Assembly (NCBI RefSeq): GCF_000173415.1
Contig: NZ_ABXW01000062.1
Location: forward strand, 175,119-239,118
DNA from: Providencia alcalifaciens DSM 30120
GTDB taxonomy: Bacteria; Pseudomonadota; Gammaproteobacteria; Enterobacterales; Enterobacteriaceae
DNA length: 64,000 bases
Direction: 5' to 3'
The position numbers and the translations under genes are program-made. Of the stretch, positions 26,391-37,100 are shown piece after piece; within the stretch, counting starts at the first letter, position 1, and each line of letters opens with the position of its first letter. The notes beneath the pieces are model-generated. The model was not told the origin of the DNA. It did not search any database and saw only the letters and a list, made by a program, of their open reading frames with translations.

Positions 26391-26406
26391 CTGTATTAAT
26401 ATACAG
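26391..26406 (-). promoter_or_regulatory. LexA box of the DinI-like gene
   Basis: CTGTATTAATATACAG is a full inverted repeat matching the enterobacterial LexA consensus. It begins 19 bases before the start codon and would overlap the promoter. Confidence 0.88.
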
Positions 26407-26509
26407 TATTTTTAGATCTATATGGAGACCTTGTCAATATCCTCCATGAATATTTTTTTATTCTGACTGTCGGCTAAATGTTTTTATTTCGAGGCAGTGA
26501 ATCTACCGC

Positions 26510-27187
26510 CTAAAAAAAGCTAGCAGAAATATTAATACATAACCCTAAAATCGCCATATTAAAGATAAATGAAATGATCGATTGCAATAATACAGCGCGA
26601 CGCATAGGTGTCGAGGCAACTTCTACATCTGCGGTTTGCGAAGCGACGGCAATCGTAAATGAAAAATACATAAAATCTGAATAGCTTGGCTGGGTAATCT
26701 TATCAGGAAAAATTAACCACGGTTTTTCATTTTCATTATTGCTGTAATACAAATGAGCATAGTGCATGGTAAAGCCTGTCGGTAATAACAACCATGAGGA
26801 TATCAGTGTGGAAGCCGTTAAAATGTAAGAGTAGATTTTATCGGATTTCGGGATATCACTATGCCCTCCCAAGGCAAAAAACAGCGCTAATAAACTCACA
26901 CAGCAACCCGACATCAAGAAAAATATCACCATACGAGCGCTTTCATCTTCAATTTTCGTGAGCTTACGAATGTCTTTAACATTATTGCTAATAATCCGCT
27001 GGAACAGGAACAGTAAATAGCACCATGCAAATGCGTTCCAACTGATAATTAAATTAATAATCAGATTTTGTGTATTAAATAGGGCAAAGAAGGTGATAAA
27101 AGCAACAATAAGCGAGACCAAAAAGCGCGGTCGAGAATGAAATGCATGACGTAGCAGATGGGTGATACGAGCAGCATAGCGAAGCAT
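26510..27187 (-). CDS. DUF1345 family membrane protein
   Basis: A 225-residue protein with five or six hydrophobic helices. SDFMYFSFTIAVASQTADVEV followed by RRAVLLQSIISFIFNMAILGLCIN is the DUF1345 signature region near the C-terminus. The function is not known. It lies between the DinI-like gene and the T6SS terminator and is likely a single transcript. Confidence 0.8.
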   Translation of the reverse strand: MLRYAARITHLLRHAFHSRPRFLVSLIVAFITFFALFNTQNLIINLIISWNAFAWCYLLFLFQRIISNNVKDIRKLTKIEDESARMVIFFLMSGCCVSLLALFFALGGHSDIPKSDKIYSYILTASTLISSWLLLPTGFTMHYAHLYYSNNENEKPWLIFPDKITQPSYSDFMYFSFTIAVASQTADVEVASTPMRRAVLLQSIISFIFNMAILGLCINISASFF

Positions 27188-27241
27188 GGGATATTCCTTG
27201 AAAAATAATCATCACGTTAATTAAAAACGAGTATATCACCG

Positions 27242-27273
27242 AAAAAAAATGGAGCACGAATAAGGTGCTCCAT
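27242..27273 (-). terminator. Terminator of the T6SS locus
   Basis: Arms ATGGAGCAC / GTGCTCCAT with a seven-base loop, followed on the minus strand by eight T. It lies 27 bases beyond the vasL stop and is a textbook rho-independent terminator for the last gene of the locus. Confidence 0.88.
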
Positions 27274-27299
27274 AATTTAGTGAATAAAAATAATTAATT

Positions 27300-28646
27300 C
27301 TATTTTTGACTTTGCTTTATCAGCGCATAGCGATTAAGTAATTGCTTAAAATGGTTGTCAATGCGCTGATATTCGGATTCAGCCACCGTTCCTTTGGCTT
27401 GAAGTTGTTCGAGTCGACGTAATTCTTCTTCTAGTGGCACACTTTGGTGGAAATGCTGGCGGGCATTGAAAATAATGGTTTTTAATTCAGACCCCGTGAT
27501 ATAGCTGCGAGGTTTACCATCGAGACTGTCTAAGCGCGTACTGAGATTATTTAACTCTGCCATTCCTTCAGACCATTGTTGCAATTTATCGTTAGATAAC
27601 GCGTTAATTTGCATATTTTGCTGCCATTTATCGTTAAATGCGCTGACTTCTTGCCGTTCACCATATTGCTTGGTGAGGTAACCTACCATGCTAAGCCCAT
27701 ATTGCTGAGACCAAATCGGGGAAACTGATTCCAATTCCACAAGGTAATTATCGATCATATTGAGTTTTTCGGGCGAAAAACTACTCGGTTGGGCGGAATT
27801 GGGTTGTAATTGTTGCTCAATAATCGAGGCAATATTGGGTGTAAATTCAGGTAATTGTGGCAGTGCTTGCGCTAAAACATGGTTATTGATTTGTGGATGA
27901 AGCACATATAAGGTGCTTGCGCAAAGTGCACCGGTGAGAACAATCCCCCAAGCTAATCCCACACAAAGCCCTTTACGATAAGACGGTTTGGATGAGGGAG
28001 GAGCACTGATCGTGGCATTGGCTTTTATGGATATTGGGGTTGCTGCGGTATGCGCCCGAAATGTCGATGGTGATGTTTTCGGAAGTTGTAGCGGAGTCGA
28101 TGGGGTAAAACCGCTATCTGGCACATCAATGCTTTCTAATTGCCTTGCCTGAGAGGCGAGTAAATTTTGTAAGCGCTCTAGCTGTGTCAGGTGCTTGAGT
28201 TCTAATGTTTGCAACTGTTGACCAATTTGGCTCAGCGTGGTTTCAGTTTGGTAAAGTGCTGGAAGGTCAGCATAAACGGGCGCGTGAGCACGTAATCCCG
28301 TCATTAATTGTTGGCTCAATGTGGCGAGAATTTCGACGCGAGCGTGAGTCTGTTGTGGCCAAAGTCCTTGCCAGTGGCGGCTCAGTAAATGTTGGAGCAA
28401 AGACAAGCCTTCGTTTAATCCCGCGATGCCATTTTGATGTTGGCGGATCAGAGTAAACCATGCGCAAGTTTGCAAATCTGCCCCATTTTGGTTGAATAAA
28501 GACAAACAAAGCCCATGGGCACGCGCCCAGTCTACATCAGGACGGGCGGGGTGAAAGCGTTTGTTTAATTCGTCTTTCAAGGCAGCAAAATCAGCGAGTG
28601 TTCTCGGGTCGCCACCAAGGCGTAATGTATTTAAATCTGGATTCAT
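27300..28646 (-). CDS. vasL: T6SS-associated VasL-type protein (TssA-like N-terminus)
   Basis: A 448-residue protein. The N-terminal ImpA/TssA-like domain (residues 1-170) is followed by a linker, a single membrane helix near residues 225-250 and a C-terminal VasL domain. VasL-type proteins are TssA relatives thought to contact the distal sheath or membrane complex. The locus thus has two TssA-family genes (the other is at 32497). Last gene of the T6SS, 23 bases after tssE. Confidence 0.75.
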   Translation of the reverse strand: MNPDLNTLRLGGDPRTLADFAALKDELNKRFHPARPDVDWARAHGLCLSLFNQNGADLQTCAWFTLIRQHQNGIAGLNEGLSLLQHLLSRHWQGLWPQQTHARVEILATLSQQLMTGLRAHAPVYADLPALYQTETTLSQIGQQLQTLELKHLTQLERLQNLLASQARQLESIDVPDSGFTPSTPLQLPKTSPSTFRAHTAATPISIKANATISAPPSSKPSYRKGLCVGLAWGIVLTGALCASTLYVLHPQINNHVLAQALPQLPEFTPNIASIIEQQLQPNSAQPSSFSPEKLNMIDNYLVELESVSPIWSQQYGLSMVGYLTKQYGERQEVSAFNDKWQQNMQINALSNDKLQQWSEGMAELNNLSTRLDSLDGKPRSYITGSELKTIIFNARQHFHQSVPLEEELRRLEQLQAKGTVAESEYQRIDNHFKQLLNRYALIKQSQK

Positions 28647-28669
28647 AGTCGTCTCACGCTATCGTCGGT

Positions 28670-29098
28670 TTAAATCGTATCGAATTGTTTTTTTAGATGA
28701 TGTACGAGAATGCGCCCATCTGGCATAAACTCTGTGCCATAACGAATCAAACCTTGTTCGTGCAACTCAACTTCAAGGGCGTAATGGAGTGCTCCAAAGC
28801 TGTTTTGCGGTAACAACACTAAAGAGAGCGATTTGATGCGGGGCTCATACTTGAGCAATGTTGCCGATAAAATGGTCATCATATTGTGAGCGGTGCCAGG
28901 AAGCCCTTGGATCATTTTACTCATATCAGGTAGTCCATAATCGGGAAGGTGTTCGATGCTACCTGCTCTGGCATTAAGAATACGGCGAATATTGTCCATC
29001 ACTGACACCATCACTTGGTCATGTTCAGGGATAGCATCGATATCCAATCCTCCCGCAAAATACCCCGTCAACATTTCATATAACGAAGGTTGGGACAT
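28670..29098 (-). CDS. tssE: T6SS baseplate protein TssE (gp25-like)
   Basis: A 142-residue gp25-like baseplate component. LYEMLTGYFAG at the start and the IRRILNARAGSIEHLPDYGLPDM stretch are the family hallmarks. It forms part of the wedge that starts sheath assembly. The longest frame begins at TTG 29113; the ATG at 29096-29098, with GGAGA before it, is preferred. It begins just at the end of tssJ. Confidence 0.87.
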   Translation of the reverse strand: MSQPSLYEMLTGYFAGGLDIDAIPEHDQVMVSVMDNIRRILNARAGSIEHLPDYGLPDMSKMIQGLPGTAHNMMTILSATLLKYEPRIKSLSLVLLPQNSFGALHYALEVELHEQGLIRYGTEFMPDGRILVHHLKKQFDTI

Positions 29099-29099
29099 G

Positions 29100-29639
29100 C
29101 TATTTTTCTCCAAGTGGTTTTAAGGTCATGGAGTTATCTGCGAGAGTGAGCAAGCGAGGGTCATCCGGTAATAACCGTTTTTTGGGGATCACAACACGCC
29201 AGTCATCAGTGATAAGGTCGGGATGATGGAACATTACAGCGATAGCAACGAATTCTGCACCTTCTTCAAGAGGCATATCAAGCGAAATAGATTCTCCTGG
29301 ACGAATGCGTAAATCTTTCTGTGTCACGATGGAAGGCTTAAGCACTTGGCTATCTTTTGCAAATAAAGAAGCGTAATCGCTCTCATCAAAGCTTTCACTG
29401 TCCTTTAATTGGTAGACGCGAATGATGGTGGATAAGGATGCGCCTGTATCATCGGTGTTTAATGCTTCACGCGCGACAAAATCAAGGTGGATGACTTTCA
29501 CCTGTTTATAAAATATCGCGTTTGCTGCACTGCGAGTGCCATCGCTGACCATTTGAGTGAGCCCGCATCCTGTGAGGTTTAATGTTGCCAGAAGCACCAA
29601 TGTTTTGCCGCAAAATGGCAATAAAGGGATGTGTTTCAT
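29100..29639 (-). CDS. tssJ: T6SS outer-membrane lipoprotein TssJ
   Basis: A 179-residue lipoprotein with the lipobox LTGC near residue 25, followed by the transthyretin-like TssJ domain (VIHLDFVAREALN, IRVYQLKD, FVAIAVMFHHPD). It anchors the TssJLM membrane complex to the outer membrane via its lipid. The 15-base gap from tssG and near overlap with tssE fit a single operon. Confidence 0.87.
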   Translation of the reverse strand: MKHIPLLPFCGKTLVLLATLNLTGCGLTQMVSDGTRSAANAIFYKQVKVIHLDFVAREALNTDDTGASLSTIIRVYQLKDSESFDESDYASLFAKDSQVLKPSIVTQKDLRIRPGESISLDMPLEEGAEFVAIAVMFHHPDLITDDWRVVIPKKRLLPDDPRLLTLADNSMTLKPLGEK

Positions 29640-29654
29640 CGGAGAGTCCCAGAA

Positions 29655-30746
29655 TTAGAATCGATAATTAGCATAATGTGAGGGCGGCATAGAGTGTGAT
29701 GTTGCCGATAATCGCTGATAGCGCCCTAAATTTAAGGTAATAATGTGTTCTCGGTGAGGGGCATTAGGGGTTAATGCGCCCATCGCGGCGGTACGCCCCA
29801 ATTGAACACCTTGGTGAGATTGCGTGCTTAACGTTGCGTTAGGGAGTAATTTTCTGGGTAATTTGAGACAAAGACGGGCATTGACTCTTGAGCCTAGGTA
29901 AACATGCAACAGCGCCATTAAATCTTGATACAGCAATCCATCCGGTAACCAGTTGCGGGCTTCCTCAAGGTTATTGGTTTGTAAGACAATCAAAATTTGG
30001 CTATTAACATCAGTCGCATACTGACCTAAAACGGGTTTATTCGTTAAGGTGATGGGCGTTTTGCAGGATAATCCGGTTTGGCGCGTTTGTTCGATGCGCC
30101 TTGGATCATGGGGTTTGATTTTAACGTGGGTATCAGGTGCGAGTAATTTGACTAATGAGATAACCCCTTCGGCGGTACGAGTCGGAAAACGTAGCGTGCC
30201 CAATAACGCTAAAAATCGGGATAAGGGGGCTTGTACATGTTGAGCTGTGCCGGGGATCCCTAAGCCAATTAATCCATATAAATACTGGGAAGTTTCATCT
30301 TCACCACCCGCGGAAAAGGTCGCTGGGTAGGAGTATTTTCGCCAAATACGGTAAAACTGTGTCGTGAGCCGATGATTAAAAATATCTAAAAAATCCGTCA
30401 GAGATTCGGTGCCTTCACGTCGTTGAGCGATATCATCGAGATAGCTTGTCGGTAGTGGTGAAGTGACGCCATATAGCCCTAAAAAGGTCGTTCGAATACT
30501 GGGCGTATTGCTATCTCGGTAGCGGTCTTCAATGTCGATGCCTTTAATTTCGGTGACAGGAAAACCCATCCCTCGATGGGGACGAAACCGGATAACATCT
30601 GTTTTCGGGTCTTGGGTGCTGCCAAGGGGTGGGCGCTGTTTATTACTCTGTTCTATTAGTTGGCAAAACCGATAGAAGTTAACCCGTGGTAGACGCTCCC
30701 CTAGCGCATCAAAAAGCTGATTTACTGAGGATGATTCTCTGTCCAT
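29655..30746 (-). CDS. tssG: T6SS baseplate protein TssG
   Basis: A 363-residue TssG protein. FRPHRGMGFPVTEI and the LYGVTSPLPTSYLDDIA motif are typical. It binds TssF in the baseplate wedge. The start codon overlaps the tssF end by 25 bases, which couples the two. Confidence 0.87.
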   Translation of the reverse strand: MDRESSSVNQLFDALGERLPRVNFYRFCQLIEQSNKQRPPLGSTQDPKTDVIRFRPHRGMGFPVTEIKGIDIEDRYRDSNTPSIRTTFLGLYGVTSPLPTSYLDDIAQRREGTESLTDFLDIFNHRLTTQFYRIWRKYSYPATFSAGGEDETSQYLYGLIGLGIPGTAQHVQAPLSRFLALLGTLRFPTRTAEGVISLVKLLAPDTHVKIKPHDPRRIEQTRQTGLSCKTPITLTNKPVLGQYATDVNSQILIVLQTNNLEEARNWLPDGLLYQDLMALLHVYLGSRVNARLCLKLPRKLLPNATLSTQSHQGVQLGRTAAMGALTPNAPHREHIITLNLGRYQRLSATSHSMPPSHYANYRF

Positions 30747-32473
30747 GTGAGGCTATTTCCTGTTGGTAAAATATGGAGAGTCAATTGGTTAAATAGATGC
30801 ACGTCGGTATAGAGGGCAAAAAAGCGGTTGAGCATTTCACCAAATAAGTGGATGTCGCCTTCACCGTTAAATCCGCTGCTATCAAGGGTGATATCGATGG
30901 CAATACCGCGCTGTAAAAAGCCTTTTTCGAAGCGTTCGATAAGATGCTGTTCAACGTGGATCATGGCATCGAGTTTGCGGCTGTTTAAATCATCTTCTCG
31001 CCAGTCATAGAGCGCTAATGTGCCGCGCAATACCTCTACGTTGTCCATCATATTGAGGAAGCTGGCGCCAAGATGGCTGAGTACGCGCCAATGAAATCTG
31101 TCTTCAGCGGGAGGGTAGCAAGGCAGAGTCGGTTTACATAAATTACGAACCCGCAGTTGTGTCTGCAAGGTTTCTTCCGTTCTGTCCAGCAAAGTGCTTT
31201 GTAGCGCTTTGCGCGGAAGTTGCCCGTTCGTGCCGGTTAATTGCAACGATAAGGTTTCACTTTCCAGAGTGGCGGTCGGCTGTTCGCGTTCTCCGCCCAA
31301 AATTAGCCACGTATCATGCAACCCGCTGACACCACGCTTAACGCGAGTGTGGTAGTAGTGTTCTGGTGCACTGCGGCGCAACATACCGCCGCGATGGCGA
31401 AAACTGCTAAAGGGGACATAGTGAATATGTTCACCGCGGCGTGTGCCATGAACTGTGTCAACTGCATAGATTTCGGTATGCCCGTCTTGTAGGCGCCGAG
31501 GGCGCAGCAGATACTCACTTTCTAACCCGTTAACAGTGAGCGGATCCGCCTCAATATTAAATAAATTAATGACGGGAACACTGTGCAGCTTTACATTGTC
31601 AGCGCTTAACGGAATGTCACTGTCCCAAAGCGTATCAAGCACAATTTCCAGTTCAAAATGACTTAACCCTTCAGGTAAATTGATTTCTCCAAGTCCTTGT
31701 AAATTGACGAAGAGAAACTTTTCACGAAAAGAAAAATACTCGAGCAGTAACTGGTAGCCACTAAAGGTACTGTCGCCTTTGGGCCACAGTTGATCTTCCT
31801 CGGCAAATCCACCAGGAGAAAACCACAGAGGTAAGCGAATTCGGTCTGGTGATGATGGTAGGCGAATGTAGGTAGCAGCCACTTGCTTAGTCAGTGCTAA
31901 GTGCAATGCATAGGTCGTTGGGACATCGCCAGCCAGATAAAAGGAGAGGGTATCTAGCGCGGTTTGTTTCCAATCAGCGAGCTTCGCACAATCGAAGCGT
32001 AAGCGGATCACGGAACGCCCATCGGGCTCAGTGGCTAAATTAACCGAGGATAATGAAATGGGATTGAGTGTTAAATCTCGTGTTGTTCGATAGCGGCAAA
32101 CGGTTTTTTTAGGACCAACCGGACGCGAAAGCACTTCAAAATTAGCGGGGAGCACGGATGAAAGTTTCATGTCGTGAATATCCGGTGCGAGCTCAACCAC
32201 AGACAGTGACGGAATGGTTTGTAAGTAATGAGGCCAAAGGAGGCTAACGAGACCTTCCGTTAATTCCGGTAAATCATCATCAATTTTTTGGCGCAATTGC
32301 CCCATAGAGAAGGCAAAACCTTCAAATAATCGTTCAACAAAAGGGTCGGGGATGCCCGCTTTATCTAAATCTAATAATGCCGCACGTTCGGGGTGAGCTT
32401 GAGCGAACTCTTTTGCTGCTTCACGCAGATATCGCATCTCCGCATCATAATAGCGAAGGGTTAAATCATCCAT
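30722..32473 (-). CDS. tssF: T6SS baseplate protein TssF
   Basis: A 583-residue TssF protein beginning LTLRYYDAEMRYLREAAKEFAQAHPE, with RLFEGFAFSMGQLRQKIDDDLPELTE and the C-terminal part that binds TssG. It is the largest wedge protein of the baseplate. It ends inside tssG. Confidence 0.9.
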   Translation of the reverse strand: MDDLTLRYYDAEMRYLREAAKEFAQAHPERAALLDLDKAGIPDPFVERLFEGFAFSMGQLRQKIDDDLPELTEGLVSLLWPHYLQTIPSLSVVELAPDIHDMKLSSVLPANFEVLSRPVGPKKTVCRYRTTRDLTLNPISLSSVNLATEPDGRSVIRLRFDCAKLADWKQTALDTLSFYLAGDVPTTYALHLALTKQVAATYIRLPSSPDRIRLPLWFSPGGFAEEDQLWPKGDSTFSGYQLLLEYFSFREKFLFVNLQGLGEINLPEGLSHFELEIVLDTLWDSDIPLSADNVKLHSVPVINLFNIEADPLTVNGLESEYLLRPRRLQDGHTEIYAVDTVHGTRRGEHIHYVPFSSFRHRGGMLRRSAPEHYYHTRVKRGVSGLHDTWLILGGEREQPTATLESETLSLQLTGTNGQLPRKALQSTLLDRTEETLQTQLRVRNLCKPTLPCYPPAEDRFHWRVLSHLGASFLNMMDNVEVLRGTLALYDWREDDLNSRKLDAMIHVEQHLIERFEKGFLQRGIAIDITLDSSGFNGEGDIHLFGEMLNRFFALYTDVHLFNQLTLHILPTGNSLTWTENHPQ

Positions 32474-32496
32474 TAGTGTGGTTCTCTTTGATTAAT

Positions 32497-34107
32497 TTAG
32501 GGATAGAGCACTAACGCTCGCACAGGGTCTAATCGTGTTAGCTGAGCCAGTAACTCAGACATTTGGTGATGTAAATCAGCTTTATCAGGGGTATTACGCT
32601 GTACTTTGCCGCGTAACAGTTGCAGCTGGCGAGCTTTCACTTCAAATAGGGAATGCGGCTCCCAATCAGCAAGGCGCATCTGTTCAGCGCTACGGTCTAA
32701 TTCGCGAAGTAAATTGAGTGCCAAATCATGACGAGAAAATTGTTCAGCCACTCTTGCCATCACTAATTGCAGCAACCATTTTTGACGGGATGTTTGGATA
32801 TTCGGTCGTGACATTAACCAAGCCAATGCTGTTTCAACGCCTTCAGTGTCAGCTTGGGTTAACGCTTCTTGCTCTAATGCGAATATCGAACTGTTATCAT
32901 CGTCATCAGCACCTTGAACGGGCATGTGATGGAGGGACTGAATATTGTCTTCCAGAATATGCTGTTTAATCCACGCTAACGTGACTTCATCAGCGAAAGG
33001 TGTGCCATCTTCCCAAGCAAGATGTTCTAAACCCGGTAAGCGGAGTAAGAACTGTTTTAAATCAGAAGCAATCACATCCGCCCAACCATCCCATGGGGCT
33101 GGGGATTTACTCAATGCTTGGTGTAAATACCACTGTACATCAAGCCAAAAATGGTTAACGCCTTCTGCAAATAATCTATCCGCTTGTTCGGTGAGTTCGA
33201 GCCAATTTTGTTGCAGATATAAACGTTTGAGTTGGGCTTTGGCATCTGAGCGTGGAGGGGCTAACCGAGTGCATCCATGCTGATTTTGTGGAGGGGATTG
33301 GTGCAGCGTATCCCAGCGTACGGAGGTCATCAGCCTGTGACCCGATAACCAGCCGTTGGGTTGATTACGTAAGTAATTGGCGAGTACCTTGGCTTGGTCA
33401 AGCAATTCTCGACCCGACTGAATCGGTGCGATAGGACTGATGCCAGATGACGTTTGTTTCGTGGATGTATGTTCGGCTGATTTAATATTTTGGGGAACAA
33501 CACTGTCTGCACCACCAGATTGTGCAAGGCGATTTTCTAATGCACGCAGTAACGGCGCAAGATTTGGGCGGTTTGGCTCATCCCATGCACTAAATTCATC
33601 CACAATGGCACTAAGTAGTGCCACGATGCGTGCAAATTCATTGCTATCGACTTCAGGATAAAGGGATAAGCTGTCGATGACCCGTTGACCCGCCAACCAT
33701 TCAATGGCAGATTTTCGGCTATTTGGACGATTTGGTAATAGCTCGTCGTGGTAACGGTGAAGTAATCCAACCAGTAACCCTAGCCCATCGGCTAAGCCTG
33801 TTTCGCCTTCGCGATGTAAGCGCGCCCAAATGTAGTAGGTTATGACACGTACGTCTTTACATACGTTAGTTAACAAATTTTCGGCAAGAGCGCAGATCAG
33901 CTCAGTATCTGAGCCTGAGAGCTTGTTGACTTCTTCTTTCATGCGTTCGAAGTCATCGTCGTAGCCGGGATCATCGCCAACTGGGTTTTCAGCCGTAATT
34001 GGTAATAACCAGCGCTCCCATAACACGACTTGTTGCTCCACTAATTGATTAGCGGCAAGCGGATTTCCAGTAAAGCAGGCTGTACGCAAAGCAGTTAATA
34101 AAGGCAT
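32497..34107 (-). CDS. tssA: T6SS protein TssA (ImpA N-terminal domain)
   Basis: A 536-residue TssA-family protein with the ImpA-type N-terminal domain (NPVGDDPGYDDDFERMKEEV) and the conserved YYIWARLHREGETGLADGLGLL segment. TssA recruits the membrane complex, primes tail assembly and caps the growing sheath. Its C-terminus differs from VasL. It lies between tssM and tssF, 21 bases after tssM. Confidence 0.82.
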   Translation of the reverse strand: MPLLTALRTACFTGNPLAANQLVEQQVVLWERWLLPITAENPVGDDPGYDDDFERMKEEVNKLSGSDTELICALAENLLTNVCKDVRVITYYIWARLHREGETGLADGLGLLVGLLHRYHDELLPNRPNSRKSAIEWLAGQRVIDSLSLYPEVDSNEFARIVALLSAIVDEFSAWDEPNRPNLAPLLRALENRLAQSGGADSVVPQNIKSAEHTSTKQTSSGISPIAPIQSGRELLDQAKVLANYLRNQPNGWLSGHRLMTSVRWDTLHQSPPQNQHGCTRLAPPRSDAKAQLKRLYLQQNWLELTEQADRLFAEGVNHFWLDVQWYLHQALSKSPAPWDGWADVIASDLKQFLLRLPGLEHLAWEDGTPFADEVTLAWIKQHILEDNIQSLHHMPVQGADDDDNSSIFALEQEALTQADTEGVETALAWLMSRPNIQTSRQKWLLQLVMARVAEQFSRHDLALNLLRELDRSAEQMRLADWEPHSLFEVKARQLQLLRGKVQRNTPDKADLHHQMSELLAQLTRLDPVRALVLYP

Positions 34108-34127
34108 AGGTGATGTCCTATCGATAG

Positions 34128-37100
34128 CTAATCCAAAAAGATTTTTTCAGGCAGGACAAAGTTGCGTAGCTTCAATAATGCTAGCGGACCTTGTCCCATC
34201 TCGGTACGAAGCTGATAATTGAGGGTATTACCATCCGGTGCAGTCCATGTGACGGTGTAGCTGCTGGTACTTCCTGCATAAGGCGCAACATGGGCGGCTT
34301 CAAGTAAGCGGATTAATCCCCAAACACCACGGTGGTCAGCATAGAGTCGCGTGCCTGATGATGTCGTCATCCAAGTCAATGATGCCCCTGACGCGACCGT
34401 ATCCGCGGGCCAAACAAACCGCTGCCATTCAGGGAATTGGTTATCGTAAGTGAGATTTTGCTTATCGATCACCAATATCGTCTGCATAACATGTTTACTG
34501 GTTCCTGGGCGCATTTCGAAATAAAGTCGAGCTTCACCATTAGCGAAGGCGACGTCACCTAATTCGGTCAGGGTATCTAATGCGTTTAAAAACGCAGGAT
34601 TAAAACGCAATCCTTGAGCATTCGTACTATTCGGTACCCAGTGATTCCCTTCTTTGCGTAATACGCCTTGCAGACGGGTTTCTAAGAAACGTTGAATACG
34701 CCCGTTATCAGGGCGAAGATATTGCGCCATCAGCGGTAAGGAAATGTCACTTTGAGTCTCTTTCAAAGGGTAGCGCCCGCCAAAGGCGCTGTTCCACTCA
34801 TTGACAATGGCATTTTGCCACTCACTATTGATCCCTTGAGCCGTTGGCGTGAGTAATTGTTGCCAAGCTTGCGTCATTGGCTCAACGAGCAGCGAGTCAC
34901 CAAAGCTTTGCCACTCTTGCCCAAAGCTTGCGGCAATCAGGCTTCCCATGTCTTTTGTTTGGGCAAAATCAACATTTTTGCCTTCTAAAATACTTTGGGC
35001 AAAGTCTTGGGACATGGCTTGTGGGTCAGGTGCATTGACCACTTGCTGAAGTTTCAATCTCACTCGAGTAATGCGGGTTAAATAAGCTTGCAAGCTAAGG
35101 TTATCGCTGGCTTGAGTGTTGGTTTGTGGATCGACAAAATTCAGGATAGGCGCAAAGGTATCTTCAAGGGGGCCTGTAAAATCGGCTTTCTGACTAATGA
35201 CCGGTTTCTGTTCTTTATTAAGCAGGTCTTTCGCGGAGTTCATAAAGGAGTCGGCGAGCTTTTCTTGTTGACGTCCGGTTTTCCCTTGATAAGCCACGGT
35301 ATTCATTAGTGCAATTACAGGCGATTGGCGGACATCGCTCATTAAAGATAATTGGTCGATAGTATCGGATAAGCTTTCAGTATGACGCCATTGCAAACTG
35401 TTTAAGAAATTTAACCAGCTATCTGAAAAATCAGCAAAATAACGTTCAGTAAGCTGCTGCTTAAGTGCATCAGGCGAAATATCTTGGCTAAGTTCATGCT
35501 GGCTATCACTCAATACCCAATCAATTTCATTGCGACGTGATTCCACCACTTTCTTAATGGCGGGTTCAATCGCTTCTTCCCACGCTTTGCGAGTAAAAAT
35601 ACCCGACACAAACTCATCGGTAGTGAATAAAAAGCTGGCATCGGTATCGCCCGTCATATCATCTAAGGTCATATCAGGGAACTGATGCTGCGCTTGTAGT
35701 AACACTTCTTGATATAGCGTAGCACTTTCGCTGCGTTGACCAATTTGTCGAATAAGTAAGGTACGGCTTTGATTAATCAGGTTATTGTTCGCAATTAATT
35801 GCCATTCAGGGTGCTTTGGTAGCTGCTGGGCATAGAACATGAGTAATTCTTTGCCGAGGGTTTGCCATTCGCCTTCGTTCATTCCTTGTGGGACGGGGAG
35901 GGTCGTGAGCACGCTATTAGTAAAAAATGCCGGATCCATGCGCTCAGGGGTACTCATCATTAAGTAGGTTTTTAGGCTTTGATACGCCCCTTGGGTGGCT
36001 TGACGACGGTCATCACTGTTAGGGGATAACTGGGCATAGGCTTGTAATTGTTGAGTCAATTGTTGAGCGAGGGTATCACGCAAAGGCGGTAATACCGTTT
36101 GTTGATATAGCGGCCATAAATGGGCTAATAGTGGCTGATTACTGTTTAGCCCAAAATGGAGCCAGAAAGGCACAGAAGTTTGTTCGCGATGATTGAGTAA
36201 GCCTAGGGTTTGCTGAAAATCATACTGGGCTTTGAGGCGTTCAGTTTCCGGTAATTGGCTGTTAGCGGCGACGTTCGCGCTTTGGTAGCTCTCTTCGATG
36301 AGCTGGCGATTGGCAAGGTAAGAGACAATCATCCCTGCGCCCCACAAGGTCATGGCGGTGGCAGCGCCATATTGAGCGAGACGTTTTTTGTCAAAGCCTA
36401 AAGAGGCTGGCTGTAAACCGGATGCCAGTTCAGATTGTACATTCAACCAGCTTGTCCAGCGGGTATCAGGGTGCCAACTATTGGGCAAGCGTTGCTGATT
36501 TAACGGATTGATAGAAGGGCTAAATGCGATGCCGGAAAAAGGCAGCGTACGTAATTGGGTATTGAGTGGCGCTAATGCGGTCGCAAGCTGCTGGCTTCCC
36601 CCGTTTTGTAAAAATTGGGCTAAGGCGAGTAGATAGGTGTGTTTCTGTTCACGCAGTAACGCTTGGGTTCCGTTGACCACAAGAGCAGGGATCAGGCTTA
36701 ATAAGCTAGGGGATAGCGCTTCGGCAGGCATATTTTGCTCTGTCATGCAGAGAATAGAGGGCGTTTCAACCGCACTGAGGGACTGTTGGTCACTGACACT
36801 CCATACCCAAACTGGCGCACGCCAACCTAATTCTTGGAAGAGGTTTTGGATGGCACGCCCTGCATTGTGGGCTGTTGCGGTATTGAGGTTAGTGAACGTG
36901 ACGCTGTTGTCTAAAAGCTGGGAGGAAATGCTGTTTTCTGTCACCCAAATCACGCCATCGAGCGGACGACGTCGGCGCAGTTGTTTGAGGGTTTCTAGTC
37001 GCTCAGAGTCAATGGAACTCCCGATATCGCCACCGTAGATAAGCAGGGTACCATCACACTCTTGCCAGATTTCTTGTGTCAGGCTAGGAGCCAGTTTTTC

